A model generated the notes under the pieces. The model was not told the DNA's origin. It saw only the letters and a program-made list of their open reading frames with translations, and searched no databases. The translations under genes were made by a program, and so were the position numbers. A DNA stretch of 35,517 nt from Aurantimonas marianensis. Lineage in GTDB: Bacteria; Pseudomonadota; Alphaproteobacteria; Rhizobiales; Rhizobiaceae. The DNA lies in the NCBI RefSeq assembly GCF_024195285.1, contig NZ_JALHBS010000082.1:1-35517 (forward strand), given 5' to 3'. Positions 17,433 to 25,025 of this stretch are shown in pieces; within the stretch, counting starts at the first letter, position 1, and each line of letters begins with the position of its first letter.

Positions 17433-18317
17433 TTACGGCTTCGATGGTGCCCCATTGCCGTAGAGCCGCTCCGGCGCGGCCTCGTAGACGCCCAGAATCC
17501 TGACGTCATGGGTGAAGAACGACAGCTCCTCGAACGCCAGGCGGAGCGACTCGTCCTCGGGATGGCCTTCGACATCGGCATAGAACTGGGTGGCGATGAA
17601 TTGCCCGCCGATCTGGTAGCTTTCCAGCTTGGTCATGTTGACGCCGTTGGTCGCGAACCCGCCGAGCGCCTTGTAGAGCGAGGCTGGCAGATTGCGGACT
17701 TCGAACACGAAGGTCGTGACCGTGCGTCCGCCCCGGGGCGCCCACAGATCCGCGTCCCGCGCGCCCGGGCGCGATAGGATGACGAAACGGGTGATGTTGT
17801 TGGCCGCATCCTCGACGTTCCGCTCGATGATCTCGAGGCCGTAATGGGTCGCCGCCAGTTCCGGCGCGAGCGCCGCCATCGTCCGGTCGCCGGCTTCCGA
17901 GACCTCCCGCGCCGCGCCCGCGGTATCGCCGGAAACCACCGGCTTCCAGCCATTGCCGCGGATATATTTGCGGCACTGGCCCAACGCGTGAACATGGCTC
18001 TGGACGCTGCGGATTTCGTCGCGCTTGACGCCCGGCAGGGTCATCAGCTGGAAATGGATCGGCATGAAGTATTCGCCGACGATCCGCAGTCCCGAATCGG
18101 GCATCAGATGGTGGATATCGGCCACCCGTCCCGCCAGCGTGTTCTCGATCGGGATCATCGCCAGCGCCGCCTCGCCGGAGCGCACCGCGTCGAAGGCATC
18201 GTCGAAGGAGGGGCAGGGCAGCGGCTCCATCTCCGGATGAACGGCGTGGCAGGCCATGTCCGAATTCGCGCCCGGCTCCCCCTGGAACGCGATCCGTTTC
18301 GTCGCCGGTTCACTCAC
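17433..18317 (-). CDS. pheA: Prephenate dehydratase
   Basis: Converts prephenate to phenylpyruvate in phenylalanine synthesis. The 294-residue product has the catalytic domain with [10 protein letters not shown] (residues 56-65), the substrate motif T176-R177-F178 in NNITRFVIL, and a C-terminal ACT domain from about residue 199 ([20 protein letters not shown], then [11 protein letters not shown]) for phenylalanine feedback. There is no chorismate mutase domain. The start is GTG 18317, overlapping the kdsB stop by 4 bp (GTGA), with GGAG 8 bp upstream; longer frames run into kdsB. Confidence 0.95.
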   Translation of the reverse strand: MSEPATKRIAFQGEPGANSDMACHAVHPEMEPLPCPSFDDAFDAVRSGEAALAMIPIENTLAGRVADIHHLMPDSGLRIVGEYFMPIHFQLMTLPGVKRDEIRSVQSHVHALGQCRKYIRGNGWKPVVSGDTAGAAREVSEAGDRTMAALAPELAATHYGLEIIERNVEDAANNITRFVILSRPGARDADLWAPRGGRTVTTFVFEVRNLPASLYKALGGFATNGVNMTKLESYQIGGQFIATQFYADVEGHPEDESLRLAFEELSFFTHDVRILGVYEAAPERLYGNGAPSKP

Positions 18318-19048
18318 GCCTGAACTCCGTACATGGTTCTTGCCCGGACCAGATCCTCCGGTCCGTCGACACCGAGCGGCACCGTATCGACGATCTCGGC
18401 ATCGATTCGCATACCGTCTTCCAACGCGCGCAATTGCTCCAGCCGCTCCCGGATTTCCAGCGCCGAGGGCGGCAGCCTGACGAAACGCTCCAGGCCGGCT
18501 CGCCGGTAAGCGTAGAGACCGACATGGTGATAGAGCGGCCCCTCGCCCCAGGGCGCCGTGGCGCGGGTGAAATACAGCGCTTTCAACCGGGACGGCCCGA
18601 TCGGCGAGCCGACCAGCTTGACCACGTTGGGATTGGTCTTTTCGGCTTCGTCGCGAATCGCCACGCACAGGGTCGCGATATCGCAACGCGGGTCCTCGAA
18701 GGGCGCCAGAACCTGGCGAATCGCTTCCGGCTCGATGGTCGGGAGATCGCCCTGCACGTTCACCACCGTTTCGACGGCACTCTGAGGGTCGAGCCGTGTC
18801 AGCGCCTCGAAGATGCGGTCGGAGCCTGACGGATGGTCGGGCGAGGTCATCACCGCCTCGTGCCCGGCGGCGACAACGGCGGCCCGTATCTCCTCGGCGT
18901 CGGTTGCCACGACGACCCGGCCGATGCCGGCCGCCTCGGCGCGCTCGGCGACGCGCACCACCATCGGCCGGCCCGCGATATCGGCGAGCGCCTTGGCGGG
19001 CAGCCGGGTGGAGCCGAGGCGCGCGGGTATGAGAACGAGAATCGTCAT
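18314..19048 (-). CDS. kdsB: 3-deoxy-manno-octulosonate cytidylyltransferase
   Basis: Activates Kdo with CTP to CMP-Kdo for lipopolysaccharide inner core synthesis. The 244 residues include [13 protein letters not shown] (residues 7-19, CTP binding), [34 protein letters not shown] and the C-terminal [15 protein letters not shown]. In the motif I recall as NVQGDEP, the Glu is Leu here. The ATG at 19048 is chosen because the conserved N-terminus begins there. The gene is divergent from the cytochrome gene and co-transcribed with pheA. Confidence 0.95.
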   Translation of the reverse strand: MTILVLIPARLGSTRLPAKALADIAGRPMVVRVAERAEAAGIGRVVVATDAEEIRAAVVAAGHEAVMTSPDHPSGSDRIFEALTRLDPQSAVETVVNVQGDLPTIEPEAIRQVLAPFEDPRCDIATLCVAIRDEAEKTNPNVVKLVGSPIGPSRLKALYFTRATAPWGEGPLYHHVGLYAYRRAGLERFVRLPPSALEIRERLEQLRALEDGMRIDAEIVDTVPLGVDGPEDLVRARTMYGVQA

Positions 19049-19136
19049 GGGCTCCGCATGAACCGAAAGATGGGCGCGCCGACTGCCGAACAGCGCGGCG
19101 CGACAAAAAAGGCACCGAAACCGCCTCTTACAGCTG

Positions 19137-19165
19137 TTGCCATCAAACCGCAAAGCACCTAGGTT
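19137..19165 (+). promoter_or_regulatory. Possible promoter of the cytochrome c gene
   Basis: TTGCCA (19137-19142) and TAGGTT (19160-19165) are 17 bp apart in the divergent region between kdsB and the cytochrome gene. The -35 matches at 5 of 6 positions, the -10 at only 3, so this is tentative. Confidence 0.35.
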
Positions 19166-19231
19166 TCGCCCGTTTTTCGCCAGTGGACAGCGACGGCTCG
19201 CGCCGTCTTTGCAGAGGGAGCCGTCCCACCA

Positions 19232-20509
19232 ATGAATTCCTTTGAGTTCAACAAGATCGCCGGTGCCGTACTCGCGACGATCTTCGTGCTTTTTGGTGGG
19301 AGTATTCTCGCCGAGGGGCTCTTCCACTCCGTGGTTCCCGAAACGCCGGGATACGAGATCGTCGTGGCGGAGGCGGATAGCGACGGCGCCGAAGGTGGAG
19401 CCGCCGAGGCCGAGGATCCACCGATCGCGGCGCTGCTGCAGACCGCGGATGCCGAGGCTGGCGCCGGGCAGTTCAAGAAATGCGCCGCCTGCCACAGCGC
19501 CGAAAAGGGCGGCCCGAACAAGGTCGGCCCCGTTCTTTGGGACGTCGTGAACCGTCCGGTCGCGTCGGTCGCGGGTTTTGCCTATTCGGCCGCGATGACC
19601 GAGTTTTCCCAGGGCGGCTCGGTCAACTGGGATTACGAGCATCTCAACGGGTTTCTGACGAATCCGAAGGGATACGTCCCGGGCACCAGCATGGGGTTCG
19701 CCGGGATCAAGGATCCCGAGGCGCGCGCCGAACTGATCGCCTATCTGCGCACCCTCTCCGACAGCCCCGCCCCGCTTCCGCAAGCCCCGGCCGAGGATGC
19801 CGCTCCGGCCGCCCCCGAGGTAACCGCCCCGGGCACGGTTGTTGAAAGCGGCGAAGGGACGGATCAGGTGCAGGCACAGGCGCCGGCGACGACGGACCCC
19901 GATGCGGCGCAGGCCCTGCCCGGCGGCGAGGCCGCGCCGACGCAGGCCGCCGAGGGCGAGGCTCCAGCGCCCGCCGCCGCACCGCAAGCCGAAGCCGCCC
20001 CTGCCGGCGGCGAAACGGCCGCGAATGCGGACGCCCAGCCGGATGCGGCGGCGGCGACACCCGCTCCGGCCGCGGAACAGCAGGCTCCTGCAGAGGCCCC
20101 GGCGGCCGCGCCGCAATCCGACGCGGCAACGCCGGCAGCCGCCGCGCCCGAACAGACGGCGGCGGTAGCGGGCGACCCGGCGGCCGGTGAGAAGGCGTTT
20201 CGCAAATGTGCGGCCTGCCATGCCGTCGGCGAAGGCGCCAAGAACAAGCTCGGTCCCGAGCTGAACGGCATCGTCGGCGAAAAGATCGCCGCCGTCGAAG
20301 GCTACAACTTCTCGTCCGCCTTGACGGAATACGCGGCGAGCCATCCGACTTGGACGGTCGAGGAGCTGACCGCCTGGCTGATCGATCCGAAGGGCACCGT
20401 TCCGGGCACGAAGATGTCCTTTGCCGGTATCAAGAAGCCGGAGGAGGTCGCCAACATCATCGCCTATCTCGCGACCTTCGACGAGACCGGCGCCCAGACC
20501 GGCAATTGA
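19232..20509 (+). CDS. Membrane-anchored cytochrome c with two haem domains joined by a long Ala/Pro linker
   Basis: Electron-transfer protein on the periplasmic face of the membrane. Residues 9-30 are a single membrane anchor in the style of CycM/cytochrome c552. Domain 1 (about 70-176) has haem site CAACH at 84-88 and methionine ligand M154 in GTSMGFAGI. Domain 2 (about 312-420) has CAACH at 326-330 and M395 in GTKMSFAGI. The two domains are clearly homologous (for example [18 protein letters not shown]). The 135-145-residue linker is almost all Ala, Pro, Glu and Gln. Rhizobial CycM, as I know it, has one domain and about 180 residues; this 425-residue form looks like a duplication. Partner is probably the respiratory chain (bc1 to oxidase), by inference. 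Confidence 0.92.
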   Translation: MNSFEFNKIAGAVLATIFVLFGGSILAEGLFHSVVPETPGYEIVVAEADSDGAEGGAAEAEDPPIAALLQTADAEAGAGQFKKCAACHSAEKGGPNKVGPVLWDVVNRPVASVAGFAYSAAMTEFSQGGSVNWDYEHLNGFLTNPKGYVPGTSMGFAGIKDPEARAELIAYLRTLSDSPAPLPQAPAEDAAPAAPEVTAPGTVVESGEGTDQVQAQAPATTDPDAAQALPGGEAAPTQAAEGEAPAPAAAPQAEAAPAGGETAANADAQPDAAAATPAPAAEQQAPAEAPAAAPQSDAATPAAAAPEQTAAVAGDPAAGEKAFRKCAACHAVGEGAKNKLGPELNGIVGEKIAAVEGYNFSSALTEYAASHPTWTVEELTAWLIDPKGTVPGTKMSFAGIKKPEEVANIIAYLATFDETGAQTGN

Positions 20510-20811
20510 ACGCCGGACGACGGCTGCGAGGGTAGAATCGACGGACCATGACAAAGGCCCTGGTGAAAACCGGGGCCTTTGTCATGGGGCCTTTGCCGGC
20601 CGCCGCCATGAGAGCCGTCTCGACCGGCCTGATGCTGACGAAGACGGCTCCGGATCCAGACCGACCGGTATCTGCTAATGCAGCCAGTCTGTCTCAGCCG
20701 TGAATGGGCCGAGACCCTTCCGATGGGAGGACAGAGCGGCCGGTTGTCCGACAGGAGATCCGGCGGGACGCCGAGGAATGGCTGGCAGCGCTTGCACCGG
20801 CATGCTGCGGG
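20510..20811. other. 302-bp gap between cytochrome c and MarC-like genes
   Basis: Apart from the hairpin at 20546-20587 I see no gene, RNA or repeat. The genes on both sides converge here. Short frames in this stretch have no ribosome site. Confidence 0.5.
20546..20587 (+). terminator. Strong hairpin terminator after the cytochrome c gene
   Basis: A 19-bp stem with one mismatch (arm CCATGACAAAGGCCC-T-GGT against ACC-G-GGGCCTTTGTCATGG) closes on a GAAA tetraloop. It sits 37 bp after the cytochrome stop codon. The CCTTT end can act as the U tract, and by symmetry it could also work for leftward transcription. Confidence 0.75.
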
Positions 20812-21486
20812 TCACTGCACCTTATTGATCGGCTCCGTCAGCGGACTCTCCACCGTCGGCGGTTCCACATCGAGAACGCCGAGTGCGTCGAGGCCGCCGA
20901 GGATCGCGTCGACCGCGATGGTGGCAAGGACAATTCCCATGACTCGGCTGATGACGCTGGCTCCCGTTTTCCCGATGAACCGGTAAACGACGCCTGCCGC
21001 CAGAAGAAGCGCCAGGGTCAAGATCAGAACGAGAATCAAAAGCCCGGCGGTGAGGGCCTGATCGACAATGGAGGCCGTGTGATTGTCAGTCAGAATCACG
21101 ATGGCCAGCATCGCGCCGGGTGAGGCGATGGATGGCATGGCCAGCGGAAACACCGCGCCTGCGAGGTGATCGCCTTCAGCCTCCTCGATCTCACGGGCAG
21201 GCTTCGACTCCCCGAAGATCATGGTCAGCGCGAACAGGAAGAGAATGACCCCGCCGGCAATCTGAAATGATCCAAGCCGCAAGCCCAGCGTTTCCAGCAG
21301 GAGCTGCCCGCCGACGAGAAAGGCCAGCAGCACCAGAGCCGCGATCGCGGTCGCGCGCAGCGCGAACCGCCTATGCAATTGACGTGGCACATTCTGGACG
21401 GCGAACAGGAAGACCGGGATCGAGCCCACGGGGTCGATAACGACCAGAAGCGTTACGAATTCCTTGGCAAGGGCGGTCCAATCCAT
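20812..21486 (-). CDS. MarC family integral membrane protein
   Basis: Member of the MarC/NAAT-type family of six-helix inner membrane proteins; the physiological role of MarC itself is unresolved. The ATG at 21486 gives 224 residues, the usual length, starting MDWTALAKEFVTLLVVIDPV. Family blocks: VIDPVGSIPVF in the first helix, a second hydrophobic stretch, FQIAGGVILFLFALTMIFG, FPLAMPSIASPGAMLAIVIL, and RVMGIVLATIAVDAILGGL near the end. Open frame upstream of 21486 is not protein-like. No strong ribosome site is visible. Confidence 0.9.
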   Translation of the reverse strand: MDWTALAKEFVTLLVVIDPVGSIPVFLFAVQNVPRQLHRRFALRATAIAALVLLAFLVGGQLLLETLGLRLGSFQIAGGVILFLFALTMIFGESKPAREIEEAEGDHLAGAVFPLAMPSIASPGAMLAIVILTDNHTASIVDQALTAGLLILVLILTLALLLAAGVVYRFIGKTGASVISRVMGIVLATIAVDAILGGLDALGVLDVEPPTVESPLTEPINKVQ

Positions 21487-21739
21487 ACTGCGCGGTCTTT
21501 CGTTGCGGTGCTGGAAAACGATCGTGCCGCGTGGGCAGGGCCATCGGAAAGGTTGTCGCCTCAATTTCGCCGACGCCGGAGTCACATTCAAGCTTCCCGC
21601 CGCTGACAGAGCCGACGCGGCGAGCCCGCCACCACCGCGCTGACCAGCATCACAGCGCAAGGTCCCGGCGCACAACGAGGCCATTGCCTCGGCCGAGGGC
21701 TCCGGAATACATCTGAACGACAAGTGCGGGGTGTATGGC

Positions 21740-22147
21740 TCAACGATCGAACCGGCCGTCCATCAATAGCTTTCGCGCGGTACGCGCTCGTGCATTACCC
21801 GCCCGCGCGTCCCGTTTTATTTCTTCCCAATTGCGGGAGAGGTACTCGGCGGGGAACTCTTCGAGCACACTGCCCTGCTTGTATTCGTCAATGATCTGCT
21901 GGCCCGTTCGTCGACGATATCGCTCGTCACGTTGACGCCGGGTGACGTTCCGTCCGCGCCGCACGTGACGGTCTCGTCCGCGTTCGCGCTCTCGTCGTTC
22001 TCGACGCTGACGCCGCCGCCGCTCCCGCGCTCTTTCGCGTTGCTGTTGGCGTTCGCGCTGGCGCCGACGCCGTTGCTGGCGTCGTCGCCGTGCCCGGCGC
22101 GCCCGCGCAGCCGCACGGGCTCGGGCTACCGCTGCGGGGACCGGCAT
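21740..22147 (-). CDS. Arginine-rich protein of unknown function
   Basis: Not recognised. The 135-residue product has 40 arginines in its first 80 residues, mixed with Gln and Glu (RERQQQRERARERRRRQRRE). A short folded-looking C-terminal module follows at residues 83-135 (QQIIDEYKQGSVLEEFPAEY, then KRDARAGNARARTARKLL and GRFDR). The N-terminal part could be a charged helix or bind nucleic acid. The start is well supported: AGGAGG lies 6 bp ahead of the ATG, and the gene begins 13 bp after the stop of the gene upstream. The other frames over the same DNA lack such a site. I suspect the C-terminal module belongs to a wider small domain family, but cannot name it. Confidence 0.65.
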   Translation of the reverse strand: MPVPAAVARARAAARARRARRRRQQRRRRQRERQQQRERARERRRRQRRERRERERGRDRHVRRGRNVTRRQRDERYRRRTGQQIIDEYKQGSVLEEFPAEYLSRNWEEIKRDARAGNARARTARKLLMDGRFDR

Positions 22148-22160
22148 GGCGTCCCTCCTC

Positions 22161-22604
22161 TTAGCGCGGTCCCCAGTCGGATGTTCCGTCGGCCCAGATG
22201 ATCAGGTAGTTGCGATAGGGGACGTTGTTTAATGGACCCTCGAATGTCACGCGAATGTCGAAGCGAACGCCGTCCATGACGTTGTCCTCACATTCGTCAG
22301 CGCCTTTTTCGATTGACGTCGACTCCGCGTCGGACTCGATGATGGTGAATAGGGGTGCGGTGAACCGATCCTTGATTCCCCAGCGTTCGTTCCGCAGGCG
22401 GCACGGCGGATCGAACACGTCCCAGTCGAAAAAGAAGGTCACGGACGCCAGGGTCATGCCCAGCAAATTTTGGGCCGAGAATGTCCACGTCATCGAGCCG
22501 CCGGGCCGCGGTTCCTCGAGGCGAATTGCGGTCAGTGTCTCGAAACTGCTCTGCTTCCTCACGTGCTGCATGTACGCTTCGAAGGCTTGCTTTGAATCCG
22601 ACAT
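22161..22604 (-). CDS. Hypothetical protein, first gene of the arginine-rich unit
   Basis: Not recognised. The 147-residue product looks protein-like: a helical opening (MSDSKQAFEAYMQHVRK) followed by alternating beta-type segments such as SMTWTFSAQNLLGMTLASVT, DWDVFDPPCRLRNERWG and RFDIRVTFEGPL. The C-terminus is YRNYLIIWADGTSDWGPR. There is no signal peptide or clear membrane helix. GGAG lies about 10 bp ahead of the ATG. Codon use is more mixed and less GC-biased than in the flanking core genes, which hints at acquisition. It forms a two-gene unit with the arginine-rich gene, 13 bp apart. Confidence 0.65.
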   Translation of the reverse strand: MSDSKQAFEAYMQHVRKQSSFETLTAIRLEEPRPGGSMTWTFSAQNLLGMTLASVTFFFDWDVFDPPCRLRNERWGIKDRFTAPLFTIIESDAESTSIEKGADECEDNVMDGVRFDIRVTFEGPLNNVPYRNYLIIWADGTSDWGPR

Positions 22605-23066
22605 GGCGCTGGGTCTCCGTGATGGCCGTGAGCTGCTTCACCTCGTATCGTTCATATGGCAGCCGCGGGGCCGCTGGAATTGGAATGAATCGTCTCGTGC
22701 GATCCAAATAGAATATCAGCTATCGCATGTTCGCAAAACATACTAACGCGAACCGGACGTAGCGGCATGGCTAATTTTTGAACCAGTATTCGGCCTGGAA
22801 CGCTTGCGGTCGTGAGACGGCGTCTGGGCTGTCTGCGCAGACCGAAACGGCGGCCATGCGGCGAATATGCCAAGGGGCGATCGCCCGACGCCCCATTCGT
22901 GTGCCTCACGGAAGCTGCGCTGGTTCGACGATGCATTGCGATCGTCGTCGGCCGGCGCCATCGACCTACATTAAGATTTGATCAGGTGACTTCCATCGAA
23001 CGATGGCCATAAATGGCTCGAATTGTCGTGGAATTCCAACGCTCGCAATCTACGGAGGTTTCGCCC
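22605..23066. other. 462-bp divergent region upstream of the yej operon
   Basis: No supported gene. It should hold the promoter of the rightward yej operon and that of the leftward two-gene unit. A short inverted repeat ATGTT-CGCAA-AACAT lies at 22727-22741, and the stretch around 22690-22760 is richer in A/T than its surroundings. A reading frame at 22652-22936 lacks a ribosome site and is rejected. Confidence 0.5.
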
Positions 23067-25025
23067 TTGCCATTGCCGACGCGCCCCACCCGCCTCGCCT
23101 GTCTGTTGGCGGGTTTCCTCACGCTCGGATCGGCTCCGGCCTTTGCCCAGGCGACGAGCGGCGACCCCGTCGTCACGGCACCCGGCGGCGAAGCCGCTCC
23201 GGTAGCTGCTGAGAGTCAGGCGACCGCCCCCGAGGCCGGCGAGTGGCAGACCTCCTCGTCGCTGATCGGCCCGTCGAAGTACCCCGCCAACTTCCAGCAC
23301 TATGATTACGTCAATCCCGACGCGCCGAAGGGCGGCACGCTGAATTCCGTCGCCATCGGCTCCTTCGACAGCCTCAACCCCTTCGTCGTGCGCGGCACGC
23401 CGGCCGCCGGCCTTGCCGTCTTCGGCGGCGGCATCCTCTACGACACGCTGATGGAACAGTCGCCCGATGAGCCGGGCACGGCCCATGCGATGATCGCCGA
23501 GGCAATGCGCCATCCGGCCGACTTTTCCTCCGTCACCTTTCGCTTGAACCCCCAAGCCCGCTGGCACGATGGCGAGCCGATCACCGTCGAGGACGTGATC
23601 TGGAGCTTCGAGACATTGACCAAGCTGCATCCGCAGTGGTCGGCCTATTACAAGAACGTCACCAGCGCCGAAAAGACCGGCGAGCGGGAAATTACCTTCG
23701 GCTTCGATCAGGCGAACAACCGTGAGCTGCCCAACATCATGGGCGACCTCACGGTCCTGCCGAAACATTGGTGGGAGGCCACCGGCCCCGACGGCAAGCC
23801 CCGCGATATCGGTGACCCGTCGCTGGAAAAACCGCTTGGCTCCGGCCCCTACAGGATAGGCTCCGTCTCCACCGGCAAGTCGATCGAATGGGAGCGCGTC
23901 GCCGACTATTGGGCGGCCGACAATCCGACCCGCGTCGGCCGCTTCAACTACGACACGATCCGCTACGTCTATCTGCGCGATGCCAATGCGGCATGGGAGG
24001 CCTTCAAGAAGGGCGGGCTCGACGACTGGCGGCTGGAAAACATCTCCCGGCGCTGGGCCGAGGGGTATGACTTCCCGGCGGTGAAGAACGGCCAGGTACT
24101 CCGCAAGACCATCGACAACGCCCAGGTCCAGTCGATGCAGGCCTATGTGCTCAACAATCGGCTGCCGAAATTCCAGGACAGGCGGGTGCGCAAGGCGCTG
24201 ACGCTGGCCTATAATTTCGAGGAGATGAACCGCACGCTGTTCTTCGGCCTCTATCAGCGCATGGACAGCTATTTCGACAACAGCGAATTGTCCGCGACCG
24301 GGCTGCCGGACGAGCGCGAATTGAAGTATCTGGAGCCCCTGAAGGGCCAGATTCCCGACGAGGTCTTCATCGAGGAGTTCACCCTGCCGATCTACGGCGA
24401 CGCGGCCTCGGCGCGCAATTATCTGCGCGAGGCGCTCGGCCTTCTCAAGGAGGCCGGCTACGAGCTCGAGGGCACGACCCTCGTCGATGCCGAAACGGGT
24501 GAGCCCTTCACCATCGAGTTTCTCGGCAACGACCCGGCCGACAACCGGGTACTCGAGCCCTTCGCGCGCCAATTGAAGCGTCTCGGCATCCAGACGAACG
24601 TCCGCATCGTCGACACCAACCAGTATATCGAGCGGATGAACAATTTCGAGTTCGAGGCGGTCGGCATGCGCTATCCGGGCCAGTCGCTGTCGCCGGGCAA
24701 CGAGCAGCGCGACTTCTGGAGCACGGTCGCCGCCGACGCGCCCGGCAGCCGCAACTATGCCGGCATCAAGAACCCGGCGATCGATCAGCTCATCAACAAC
24801 ATCGTCTATGCGCCGAGCCGGGAGGATCTGGTCGCGGCCACGCGCGCCCTCGATCGGGTCATGCTCTGGGAATATTACGTCGTGCCGCAATGGTACAAAT
24901 CCGAGGACTGGCTGGCCTATTGGGACAAGTTCGGCATGCCCGAGAAGCAGCCGGAATATTCCGGCATCGATTCCTTTTCCTGGTGGATCAAGGCCGCCGA
25001 GAAAGACACGGCATCGGCGAACTGA
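23067..25025 (+). CDS. yejA1: Yej peptide importer, periplasmic binding protein 1
   Basis: Family 5 extracellular solute-binding protein of the YejABEF-type importer. In other proteobacteria this system takes up oligopeptides and peptide antibiotics such as microcin C. The start is TTG 23067: GGAGG lies 8 bp upstream and the protein then opens with a Sec signal (MPLPTRPTRLACLLAGFLTL, cleavage after APAFA, near residue 27). This gives 652 residues. Domain landmarks: YDYVNPDAPKGGTLNS, FRLNPQARWHDGEPITVEDV, GSGPYRI, VRKALTLAYNFEEMNRTLFF and the SFSWWIK end. An ATG at 23013 is in frame but lacks a ribosome site. The stop overlaps the start of the second binding protein by 1 bp. Confidence 0.93.
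   Translation: MPLPTRPTRLACLLAGFLTLGSAPAFAQATSGDPVVTAPGGEAAPVAAESQATAPEAGEWQTSSSLIGPSKYPANFQHYDYVNPDAPKGGTLNSVAIGSFDSLNPFVVRGTPAAGLAVFGGGILYDTLMEQSPDEPGTAHAMIAEAMRHPADFSSVTFRLNPQARWHDGEPITVEDVIWSFETLTKLHPQWSAYYKNVTSAEKTGEREITFGFDQANNRELPNIMGDLTVLPKHWWEATGPDGKPRDIGDPSLEKPLGSGPYRIGSVSTGKSIEWERVADYWAADNPTRVGRFNYDTIRYVYLRDANAAWEAFKKGGLDDWRLENISRRWAEGYDFPAVKNGQVLRKTIDNAQVQSMQAYVLNNRLPKFQDRRVRKALTLAYNFEEMNRTLFFGLYQRMDSYFDNSELSATGLPDERELKYLEPLKGQIPDEVFIEEFTLPIYGDAASARNYLREALGLLKEAGYELEGTTLVDAETGEPFTIEFLGNDPADNRVLEPFARQLKRLGIQTNVRIVDTNQYIERMNNFEFEAVGMRYPGQSLSPGNEQRDFWSTVAADAPGSRNYAGIKNPAIDQLINNIVYAPSREDLVAATRALDRVMLWEYYVVPQWYKSEDWLAYWDKFGMPEKQPEYSGIDSFSWWIKAAEKDTASAN

Noticed and set aside
20510-20811. 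Small RNA or gene after the cytochrome terminator
   Set aside because: No promoter-like or conserved structure could be supported beyond the terminator hairpin.
21932-22201. Plus-strand frame opposite the arginine-rich gene, resembling an Ala/Pro/Leu-rich secreted protein
   Set aside because: It is the complement of CGN-rich codons and has no ribosome site, whereas the minus-strand frame has AGGAGG at ideal spacing.
21740-22604. Toxin-immunity pair interpretation of the arginine-rich unit
   Set aside because: No toxin catalytic motif or secretion marker is visible, and the order and sizes do not favour it; the C-terminal resemblance is an impression only.
22652-22936. 94-codon minus-strand frame upstream of the 147-residue protein gene
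   Set aside because: No ribosome site; translation is Arg/Ser/Pro-rich without protein character, and it overlaps the probable promoters of both flanking units.
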